A stretch of 64,000 nucleotides of DNA from Sphingomonas_L flavalba_A (GTDB lineage: Bacteria; Pseudomonadota; Alphaproteobacteria; Sphingomonadales; Sphingomonadaceae): NCBI RefSeq assembly GCF_047553045.1, contig NZ_CP180208.1, positions 558,001 through 622,000 on the forward strand. The letters are read 5' to 3'. Made by a program: the position numbers and the translations under genes. Below are positions 17,366-24,339 of the stretch, piece after piece. The notes beneath the pieces were generated by a model. That model saw only the letters and a program-made list of their open reading frames with translations. It had not been told where the DNA came from and searched no databases. The stretch's first letter is position 1, and the number at the start of each line of letters is the position of its first letter.

Positions 17366-18592
17366 TCAGCCCGCGAGCCGGGCGGTGTAGCCGTCCAGCT
17401 CGATATGCAACGTCGGCGCGAAGCTGGCGCCGAAGCGGGGCGGCGACACGCTGGCGGCGTCGGCCCCCCATTGATCGACGAAGCTGGTTACCGACAAGTC
17501 TGGCAGGACCAGCCAGCTATAGGCCTGTTTCGGCGCATCCGCCGGGTTTGCGAAGACGAGGCCGGTGCCGTTGAGCGGCCGCCAGCCGCCGGCAAGCCGT
17601 GGCGAGGCCATGCCGTAAAGGCCGGTCGGGCCGGCCGGGCCGCCGGGCGCGAAGACATGCGCCTGCGTCGACCAGAACAGATAGTATAGCCCGGCGTGGA
17701 AAACGGCGTGCGGCCGTTCCAGTTCGTTGTTCAGGCCGTCCGCACCGATCAGTGGCGGCAGCAGGCGCCAGTCTTCGCGATCGCCAGCCGGTGCCGCGGC
17801 GGTGCCGATCGCGCCGTTGAACGCCGCGCCGGACCCGACGAGTGACGCGGCGAAGAACAGGTGGTGGCTGCCGTCGGCCGGGTCGCGGAAATAGGCCGGG
17901 TCACGAAATGCCTTGATGCTGCCGATCGTGCCGGTGCCGGCATCGCTGGGCATGTAGTGGCGCGGATCGGCGACGACGACCGGGCGCAGGCCGCGCCAGT
18001 CGATCAGGCGATACCCGCCAGCCTGGTCGAGGGTGGCGGTCGCCTGGAACAGGCGTTGTTCGAAGGTAAGTATCGCTTCTCCCCGGCGGCCGGTGGCGGT
18101 AAAGTAAAGGGTAACGGCCGCGCTGTCCGGGTCAAGCAGCGCCGAGCCGGACCATTCACGGCTGCCCGGCGAGAAGCCGTCGGGCATTGCCGGGCCGATA
18201 TGCGCCCATGCGCCCTGGCGCTGGCGGAGCAGGTGGATGCGCGCGACGCCGTGGCGCGCGTCCGGGTCCGGGTGGGGCGGCGCCGCCAGGGCCATCCACA
18301 GCGTATCGCCGCCGTCCGCGCCCAGCCGGGCGGGGGTTCCGTCCGCCAACTGGAGCGGCCAGGCATCCCATATGTCGATATCCTCGCGGACGCGGGCGAA
18401 ATCCGCTGTGCTGAACAGCGGCGCGGCCGGCAGCGGCGCGGCCGTAATCGCGGCGACATGGTCCGCGCTCCAGTGGACCGGCGGGGGGGATGCCGCGTCA
18501 ACCAAGCCGGGCACCACGGCATCGGGCGGCGCCGCCGGATCGCGTGCGGCAGGGGGTGGACCCGCGAATCGGCAATCGATTGCAAATGGCAA
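17366..18592 (-). CDS. Glycoside hydrolase family 68 (levansucrase/invertase type)
   Basis: A fructosyl-transferring enzyme of GH68 that cleaves sucrose or related fructosides. The nucleophile Asp is in WDAWPL (about residue 76), the SREWSGSALL block near 145-154 matches family substrate-site residues, the transition-state Asp is in FRDPAYF (about 231), and the acid/base Glu is in LERPHAVF (about 292). No export signal is visible, as in Zymomonas GH68 enzymes. The start is uncertain. The TTG at 18592 follows AAAGGA closely but would place a perfect LacI-type operator inside codons 4-7. A GTG at 18517 would put the operator upstream. The domain call is firm. Confidence 0.9.
   Translation of the reverse strand: MPFAIDCRFAGPPPAARDPAAPPDAVVPGLVDAASPPPVHWSADHVAAITAAPLPAAPLFSTADFARVREDIDIWDAWPLQLADGTPARLGADGGDTLWMALAAPPHPDPDARHGVARIHLLRQRQGAWAHIGPAMPDGFSPGSREWSGSALLDPDSAAVTLYFTATGRRGEAILTFEQRLFQATATLDQAGGYRLIDWRGLRPVVVADPRHYMPSDAGTGTIGSIKAFRDPAYFRDPADGSHHLFFAASLVGSGAAFNGAIGTAAAPAGDREDWRLLPPLIGADGLNNELERPHAVFHAGLYYLFWSTQAHVFAPGGPAGPTGLYGMASPRLAGGWRPLNGTGLVFANPADAPKQAYSWLVLPDLSVTSFVDQWGADAASVSPPRFGASFAPTLHIELDGYTARLAG
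18572..18583. promoter_or_regulatory. LacI-type operator (perfect palindrome)
   Basis: GCAATCGATTGC, identical to the site at 24266. It lies at or just inside the 5' end of GH68, downstream of the MFS gene, and may mark an internal promoter or a roadblock for read-through. Confidence 0.65.
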
Positions 18593-18629
18593 AATTCCTT
18601 TCGGCGTATCCCGCGCGCAGCCTGGCGCG

Positions 18630-19883
18630 TCAGCGCGCGCCTTGCCTGGGATAATCCGCGCTGTTTCGCTCTGCGAGGCGCCGGGCCATCGGCTGGCGCA
18701 GCCAGTTCCACAGGCTGAGCGCGGCAAGCAGCGTCGCGAAGCAGCCGCCGAGCACGATGCTGGACCCGCTGTTGCCGAGCAGGTCGCCGGCGGCGCCCAT
18801 CGCCAGCGGCGCAGCGACCGCCCCGATGCAGGTGAAGAACAGCAGCACGCCGGCGATCGACCCGTGCCGCGCCCGCGCGAAGCAACTGATCCCGGTCGAA
18901 TTGATTGTCGGATAAAGCACGGACATGAACAGCCCGGTCGCCGGCAGCGCAAAGACCGCGACGGGGCGGCCACCGGCAATCGCCACCCAGAACAGCAACG
19001 CCATCGCGGTGCTGCACAACAGCACGACGCGGGTCCAGTCCCACCGGGCGAGCAGCCAGGCGCCGAAAAACCGGCCGATGGCGCGCAGGATGAAGAACAC
19101 CGATACGACATAGGCGGCGAGCCAGGCGTTGGCGCCGGTGAAGCCGGCGAAATAGGTCGGTGCCCAGACGTAGATCGCCGCTTCCGCCCCGACATAGAGG
19201 ACGAGCGCGGCGGCGAAGAACAGCGCCGCCGGGTCGCGCAGCATGCGGATCGCGGCGCGCGGATCGGCCGCCGCGGTGGCACCGGCCGGGCGGGCTGCGG
19301 GCGGGAAGGGCGCCAGCAGCGTGCCGGCGACGAGCAGCAGGCACAGGCCGGCGGCGATCAGATAGACCCATTTCCAACTGGCGCCGCTTTGCAGGGACAG
19401 GGCGACGATCGCCGGGCCGACGATCGCGCCGACGCCGAAAAAACCTTCCACCAGATTCATCGTCGCGGCGTGTTCGCGGGTCGAGTGCGAAATGTCGCCG
19501 ATCAGCGCCAGCGCACCCGCCTTGAAGATGCCGATGCCGAGGCCTGACAGGAACAGCAGCGCGACGAAGAAGCCGAAGGCATGGCCGGCGGCGAACAGGG
19601 CGGAGGTGACGCCGAACAGCGCGAGGCCGATCAGGATACTCCACCGTCGCCCGATCCGGTCGGCGAGGAAGCCGAGCATAATCGCCGCAATGCCGATGCC
19701 CGCCATCGTCGCGTAATGGAACGCCCCGGCGGCGGTCATGCCGAGGCCGAATTCGGCGATGATCTGCGGGATGACCGTGCCGACCGAATCGGTCGTCATC
19801 GCGAAACAGGCGAACATCAGGAAGATCAGCGCCTTCAGAAAGGCCGTCGATCCCGTTCCCTGGCCTTTCGGCATCATCGCCAT
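18630..19883 (-). CDS. Sugar MFS transporter
   Basis: A 417-residue major facilitator with about 12 membrane segments, including the conserved loop GFLADRIGRRWSILIG between helices 2 and 3. It heads an operon that continues into GH68 and fructokinase, so its likely cargo is sucrose, fructose or a fructosyl derivative; the sequence does not settle which. GH68 lacks a visible export signal, which favours uptake of the intact fructoside followed by cytoplasmic cleavage. The ATG at 19883 follows GGGGAAG. A LacI-type operator lies 63 bp upstream, and two IclR-type palindromes lie further out in the region shared with the first TonB-dependent receptor. Confidence 0.9.
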   Translation of the reverse strand: MAMMPKGQGTGSTAFLKALIFLMFACFAMTTDSVGTVIPQIIAEFGLGMTAAGAFHYATMAGIGIAAIMLGFLADRIGRRWSILIGLALFGVTSALFAAGHAFGFFVALLFLSGLGIGIFKAGALALIGDISHSTREHAATMNLVEGFFGVGAIVGPAIVALSLQSGASWKWVYLIAAGLCLLLVAGTLLAPFPPAARPAGATAAADPRAAIRMLRDPAALFFAAALVLYVGAEAAIYVWAPTYFAGFTGANAWLAAYVVSVFFILRAIGRFFGAWLLARWDWTRVVLLCSTAMALLFWVAIAGGRPVAVFALPATGLFMSVLYPTINSTGISCFARARHGSIAGVLLFFTCIGAVAAPLAMGAAGDLLGNSGSSIVLGGCFATLLAALSLWNWLRQPMARRLAERNSADYPRQGAR

Positions 19884-19945
19884 GGCTTTTCTTCCCCGGT
19901 CCTATCCTGCCCGATGCCGATCCTACGGTCACCGAGCTTGTTTTT

Positions 19946-19957
19946 GCAATCGATTGT
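19946..19957. promoter_or_regulatory. LacI-type operator
   Basis: GCAATCGATTGT, with symmetry extending to TTTGCAATCGATTGTAAA (one mismatched pair). It is 63 bp upstream of the sugar MFS start in the divergent region shared with a TonB-dependent receptor. Confidence 0.65.
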
Positions 19958-20021
19958 AAATAAACGGTCGATCGGCATTATAAGAGCCTGCGCCGGTGTT
20001 CCCACGCCTAGCAGGTGCCCG

Positions 20022-20036
20022 TTCCGTCAGACGGAA
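20022..20036. promoter_or_regulatory. IclR-type operator (perfect 7-1-7 palindrome)
   Basis: TTCCGTCAGACGGAA is a perfect 7-1-7 inverted repeat. It is followed three bases later by a second copy of the motif, giving a tandem site upstream of the receptor gene at 20129. Confidence 0.65.
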
Positions 20037-20039
20037 ACA

Positions 20040-20054
20040 TTCCGCGATACGGAA
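20040..20054. promoter_or_regulatory. IclR-type operator, second of tandem pair
   Basis: TTCCGCGATACGGAA has perfect 5-bp arms and lies 18 bp from the start of the preceding site, under two helical turns. It is 74 bp upstream of the receptor start. Paired sites of this kind are common for tetrameric IclR proteins. Confidence 0.6.
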
Positions 20055-20128
20055 CGAAGAGAGTTCGGCCATGGCGCCACCGGTTGCGGTTCCTAGCGTT
20101 AACCGAGTGAAAGAACGGGGAGGGGTTC

Positions 20129-23113
20129 ATGAGAGGGAATTTGACCTATCGTCTGCTGGTTACGTCGGCGGCGGCGGTCGCGCTGGTGCCGGCCGTGGCG
20201 GTTGCGCAGGGTAGCCCGGCGCCGGCCGGAGCGGCGGCCGAGGAGACGATTGTCGTCACCGGATCGCGCGTCGCGCGCAGCGGTCTCGACGCGCCGACGC
20301 CGCGCACGGTTGTCGGTTCCGAACTCATGGAGAATCTGGGGCAGTCGAACGTCGCCGAGGCGATCAAGCTGATCCCGCAGAATATCGCGTCGAGTTCCGA
20401 CACCAATGTCGGTTACGGCACCAGCCCGAATGTCGGGTCCAATTTCGTCAACCTGCGCGGGCTGAACCCGAGCGCCGGGACACGGACGCTGACTCTGGTT
20501 AACACGCGGCGTTTCGTGCCGAGTTCCGACGGCGGCGCGGTCGACCTGAACGTCATTCCGGCGGCGATCATCAGCCGGGTGGAGACGGTGACCGGGGGCG
20601 CGTCCGCCGCCTATGGGTCCGACGCGGTCGCGGGGGTCGTCAACGTCATCCTCGACCGGAACTTTACCGGTTTCAAGGGCGAGACCAGCTATAACCAGAC
20701 GTCGCGCGGCGACGGCAAGGGTTGGCGGGTGTCCGGCGCGTGGGGCACGCGCTTCGCCCAGGATCGCGGCCATTTCGCGATCGCGCTGGAATATGAGCAG
20801 CAGAACGGCGTCGGCAATTGTTCCGAGGTGCGCAGCTGGTGTGCGGAAAGCTGGGACTTCTTCACCAACGCCAACACCATCCTGCCCGATGGAACGCTGT
20901 CGGGTTACAATCTGCCCGGCACGCCGGGCTATGGGCTGCCCAATTTCGTCGTCGGCCGCGATTCCAAGCAGGCGTTCAACGACCCCAACGGCGTGACGCG
21001 CAATCGCGGCCCGGCGCTGGTCGCGGCGCGTAACAAGCGGTTTACCGACGACGGCACCGGCATCGTCGATTTCGAACCGGGCGATTTCGTGCCGTCGGTC
21101 GGCTTTGGCGCGCGGCAGGGCGGCGACGGCGTGTCGACCTATTCCAATTCGCCGCTCCGCAGCCCGGTCGACCGCTATGTCGGCTATGCCTATGGCAGCT
21201 ACGAGGTCAGCCCCGGCTGGCAGGTGTCGGGCGATCTCAGCTTCGCGCGGCGAACGGCGTCGGCGATCGGATCGACCGTCGGCCCGCGTTCGACGATGTT
21301 CATCAATTCAACCAACGCCTTCATGCCCGACGAACTGCGTGCCCTGCTTGGCGGCACGGCGTTCAGCCTCGGCAAGGACATGGACCTGCAGATCGAAAAC
21401 CGGAACAGCGTGAAGGCCGACGTGTTCCGAACCTCCGTCGGCCTGACCGGCGAACTGGGCGGCGGCTGGGTGTTCGACGCCTATTACCAGTACGGCCAGA
21501 ACAAGCGGAAGCAGACCGCCAGCCGTTCCCGCGTCAACACGCCGATGATCTACGCGTTCGACGCCGTGCGGGACCCGAGCAGCGGCAACATCGTCTGCGC
21601 CGAACTGCTGAAGCCCGATCCCGATCCGCGCGCCGCCGGTTGCGTTCCGCTGAACATTTTCGGCAAGGACACCATGTCGCAGGCGGCGATCGACTATGTC
21701 TACCGCCCGATCTACGAGGATTTCACCTTCCGCCAGCATGCGGCGTCGGCCAGCGTGCGCGGCGGGCTGTTCGACGGGCGGGCCGCCGGGCCGCTGGGCC
21801 TGGCCGCCGGTGTCGATTTCCGTTCCGAAGGCGGCGACGTGTGGCACCACGACATTCCCGACTATCAGGATTACGGCCTGACCTTCGGGCAGGACTATGC
21901 CGGCAGCATCAAGGTTTTCGAGCTGTTCGGCGAAGCGAATTTCCCGGTGTTCAAGGATTCGCCGCTTGGCGACGGACTTGAAGTGAACGCCGCAGGCCGC
22001 TGGACCAAGAACAAGAGCCACAACAAGGTCACCGACGAGCGCAAGGCGATCGGCGCGTTCAGCTGGAAGCTGGGGCTGATCTACGAACCGATCAGCGCGG
22101 TGCGGTTCCGCGCCACCCGGTCGCGCGACATTCGCGTCGCCGGTTTCCGCGAACTGTTCCTCAACGAAATCGCCAGCGAGCCGGGAACGGCGCAGGGCGT
22201 GGTCGACAACCCGGCGATCCCCGGTTCCCCGGCCGGCGGCGACGATGCCACCGCGATCCTCGGCGGCGGCAGTTTCCAGCTTGGCGCGGAAAAGGCCGAC
22301 ACGACCACCGGTGGCGTGCTGTTCCGGCCGGATTTCATCCCCGGCCTGCAGATCGGCGTCGACTGGTTCGAGATCAAGATCCGCGACGCGGTGACGTCGC
22401 TGTCCGGCCAGCGGATCGTCGACTTCTGCGAACAGTATAACACCTTTTGCGACCGCATCACCTATGCCAGCCAGCAGGACATAACCTTCATCGACGCGCG
22501 GCGCGTCAATCTGGGCCGGTTCATCGCGCGTGGCCTCGACATCGAGGGGCAGTATGATTTCCCGCTGAGCACGATCGACGCGGAGTGGAACGGGCGGCTG
22601 AACCTGCGGGTGCTGGGCACCTACCAGTATGATTTCCTGATCCAGCCGACACCGGTCGCGCCGGCGGTGAACTATGCCGGGCAGGCGGCGGACCTGCGGG
22701 ATTCGGGGGATTTCGCCGCGTCGCCGAAATGGAAATGGAACGCATTCCTGACCTATTCGAACGACCCGTTCACCGCGACGCTGGCGATGCGCCACATTGG
22801 CGCCGGCAAGCTGGACGTCAACAAGATCGGCCCGGACGACCCGCGTTACAGCCCGCAGCTGGCGAACAGCATTTCCGACAATACCGTCCGGTCGGCGACC
22901 TTCTTCTCGCTGGGGCTGACGTACAAGCTGCGCGCGCTCGGCCGCGATGACGGGCTGGAGATTTTCGGGGTGATCGACAATCTGTTCGATGCGAAACCAC
23001 CGGTCGCGCCGGGCGGCGGCGGCAACAACCTGGGGTCGTTCTACCCGACCAACCCGATCTACTATGATACGCTTGGTTCACGCTACAAGCTTGGCCTGCG
23101 GGTGAAACTGTGA
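20129..23113 (+). CDS. TonB-dependent receptor
   Basis: An outer-membrane TonB-dependent receptor of 994 residues. A signal peptide (1 to about 26, ending AVAQ) is followed by a TonB-box-like region (EETIVVTGSR), a plug domain (about 45-165, with VNLRGLNPSAGTRTLTL and GGASAAYGSDAVAGVVN) and a long beta-barrel. The plug pattern is that of the large sphingomonad/Caulobacter receptor group that imports carbohydrates and other bulky plant compounds, not siderophores. The C-terminus ends in Leu rather than the usual aromatic residue. Its promoter carries tandem IclR-type sites and, on the MFS side, a LacI-type site. The periplasmic-binding lipoprotein gene follows on the same strand. Confidence 0.93.
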   Translation: MRGNLTYRLLVTSAAAVALVPAVAVAQGSPAPAGAAAEETIVVTGSRVARSGLDAPTPRTVVGSELMENLGQSNVAEAIKLIPQNIASSSDTNVGYGTSPNVGSNFVNLRGLNPSAGTRTLTLVNTRRFVPSSDGGAVDLNVIPAAIISRVETVTGGASAAYGSDAVAGVVNVILDRNFTGFKGETSYNQTSRGDGKGWRVSGAWGTRFAQDRGHFAIALEYEQQNGVGNCSEVRSWCAESWDFFTNANTILPDGTLSGYNLPGTPGYGLPNFVVGRDSKQAFNDPNGVTRNRGPALVAARNKRFTDDGTGIVDFEPGDFVPSVGFGARQGGDGVSTYSNSPLRSPVDRYVGYAYGSYEVSPGWQVSGDLSFARRTASAIGSTVGPRSTMFINSTNAFMPDELRALLGGTAFSLGKDMDLQIENRNSVKADVFRTSVGLTGELGGGWVFDAYYQYGQNKRKQTASRSRVNTPMIYAFDAVRDPSSGNIVCAELLKPDPDPRAAGCVPLNIFGKDTMSQAAIDYVYRPIYEDFTFRQHAASASVRGGLFDGRAAGPLGLAAGVDFRSEGGDVWHHDIPDYQDYGLTFGQDYAGSIKVFELFGEANFPVFKDSPLGDGLEVNAAGRWTKNKSHNKVTDERKAIGAFSWKLGLIYEPISAVRFRATRSRDIRVAGFRELFLNEIASEPGTAQGVVDNPAIPGSPAGGDDATAILGGGSFQLGAEKADTTTGGVLFRPDFIPGLQIGVDWFEIKIRDAVTSLSGQRIVDFCEQYNTFCDRITYASQQDITFIDARRVNLGRFIARGLDIEGQYDFPLSTIDAEWNGRLNLRVLGTYQYDFLIQPTPVAPAVNYAGQAADLRDSGDFAASPKWKWNAFLTYSNDPFTATLAMRHIGAGKLDVNKIGPDDPRYSPQLANSISDNTVRSATFFSLGLTYKLRALGRDDGLEIFGVIDNLFDAKPPVAPGGGGNNLGSFYPTNPIYYDTLGSRYKLGLRVKL

Positions 23114-23187
23114 CCGGCCGCGCGGCGGCGGGACAGTGCCGCCGCCGCGCCGGAGCTGTTCGCCGCGACGGGATGGAGGGGATGGGA

Positions 23188-24174
23188 ATGGAAATGCGTC
23201 GCCGAAGCGTTACCGGCGTCATCGCCGGTCTGGCCGCCCCGGCGCTGTTGCTGGGCGGTTGCGCGGCGGCGGCCGAGCGCCCGGCCGCCGCCGGGGCCGC
23301 GCCGCTGATCGTCCATGGCGCGACCAGCGTCGTCGAACTGGGACCGGTTCATCTGGCGGTCGAGACTTTGTACCCGGCGGGCAGCAAGGTGGCGCCGGGC
23401 GGCGCCGCGACGCTGGGCCGCGCCGTCGACCCGCCGGACGTCGCGACCAACGCTGAAACGCAGATACTGCGCGAATCCATCCGCGAACCCGATCTGCGGA
23501 TCATCATGACCGTTGCCGAAGGGCTGTACCGGATCGTGGCGCGCAAATCGGCGGGGATCACCACCGTCGCCGATCTGCGCGGCAAGCGGATCGCGACGCT
23601 GACCCAGACATCGGCCGGCTATTTCCTTAGCCGGATGCTGGCCGGCGCGGGCATGTCGATCGACGACGTCACCATTCGGCAGATCCACCCGTTACCCGGC
23701 ATGGTCGCCGCGCTCGAACGCGGCGAGGTCGACGCCGTCGCGATCTGGGAGCCGCATAGCGAGAACGCCGTGCGCGCGCTGGGCGGTGATGTCGTCGAAT
23801 TCAGCGGCAAGGGCATATACCGCGAACTGTTCAACCTCAATTCGACCGCGACCGTTCTGGCCGACCCGATGAAGCGGGCGCGGGTGGTGGAACTGGTCGG
23901 CGCGATCATCGATGCCACCGCGGCGACCAACCGGAACCCGACGCGCGCGCAGCAACTGGTGGCGGACGCGGCGGGGTTCACTGTCGAGGAAGTCGCCGCA
24001 TCCTGGCGCCACCACGCCTTCGTTGCCGCTTTTCCCGACGACATGCTGGCGGTGTTGGTCGAGGAGGAGGCGTGGCTGGCCGGCCTGGCCGGGCGGACCC
24101 CGCGCAGTCGCGAGGAACTGGCCCGGCTGATCGACCGCAGCGTTTACGACGAGGCGATGCGGCTGCGGCGCTGA
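23188..24174 (+). CDS. ABC-type substrate-binding lipoprotein (NMT1/TauA-like)
   Basis: A 328-residue periplasmic-binding lipoprotein of the NMT1/THI5-like/TauA fold. The N-terminus RRRSVTGVIAGL followed by LLLGGC is a lipobox signal, so it should be membrane-anchored. The binding fold is recognisable in VADLRGKRIATLTQTSAGYFL and in the block ending in VDAVAIWEPHSE. The ATG at 23188 is chosen among four in-frame ATGs because GGAGGGG lies 6 bases upstream. No ABC permease or ATPase gene is present nearby. It lies between two TonB-dependent receptors on the same strand and may relay their ligand across the periplasm. The ligand is unknown. Confidence 0.85.
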   Translation: MEMRRRSVTGVIAGLAAPALLLGGCAAAAERPAAAGAAPLIVHGATSVVELGPVHLAVETLYPAGSKVAPGGAATLGRAVDPPDVATNAETQILRESIREPDLRIIMTVAEGLYRIVARKSAGITTVADLRGKRIATLTQTSAGYFLSRMLAGAGMSIDDVTIRQIHPLPGMVAALERGEVDAVAIWEPHSENAVRALGGDVVEFSGKGIYRELFNLNSTATVLADPMKRARVVELVGAIIDATAATNRNPTRAQQLVADAAGFTVEEVAASWRHHAFVAAFPDDMLAVLVEEEAWLAGLAGRTPRSREELARLIDRSVYDEAMRLRR

Positions 24175-24189
24175 ACGCCCCGGCTTTTA

Positions 24190-24204
24190 TTTCGTATCAC
24201 GAAA
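24190..24204. promoter_or_regulatory. IclR-type operator candidate
   Basis: TTTCGTATCACGAAA is a perfect 6-3-6 inverted repeat and a variant of the island motif (TTYCG-N5-CGRAA). It lies in the promoter of the second receptor, 62 bp upstream of a perfect LacI-type palindrome. Confidence 0.5.
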
Positions 24205-24265
24205 CCGGCGCGATTGAAGGACGAAGCGGCGTTCACGAAGGCGTATTCGTCGTCGAGTCGCTAGG

Positions 24266-24277
24266 GCAATCGATTGC
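24266..24277. promoter_or_regulatory. LacI-type operator (perfect palindrome)
   Basis: GCAATCGATTGC, 62 bp upstream of the receptor ATG at 24340. It is identical to the site at the 5' end of GH68, tying this receptor to the fructoside genes. Confidence 0.7.
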
Positions 24278-24339
24278 ACAACCCTTCCGGCACCAACGCA
24301 CGCGGCCTGAAGCCGCGGCATACCGGAGGGGAAAATACC

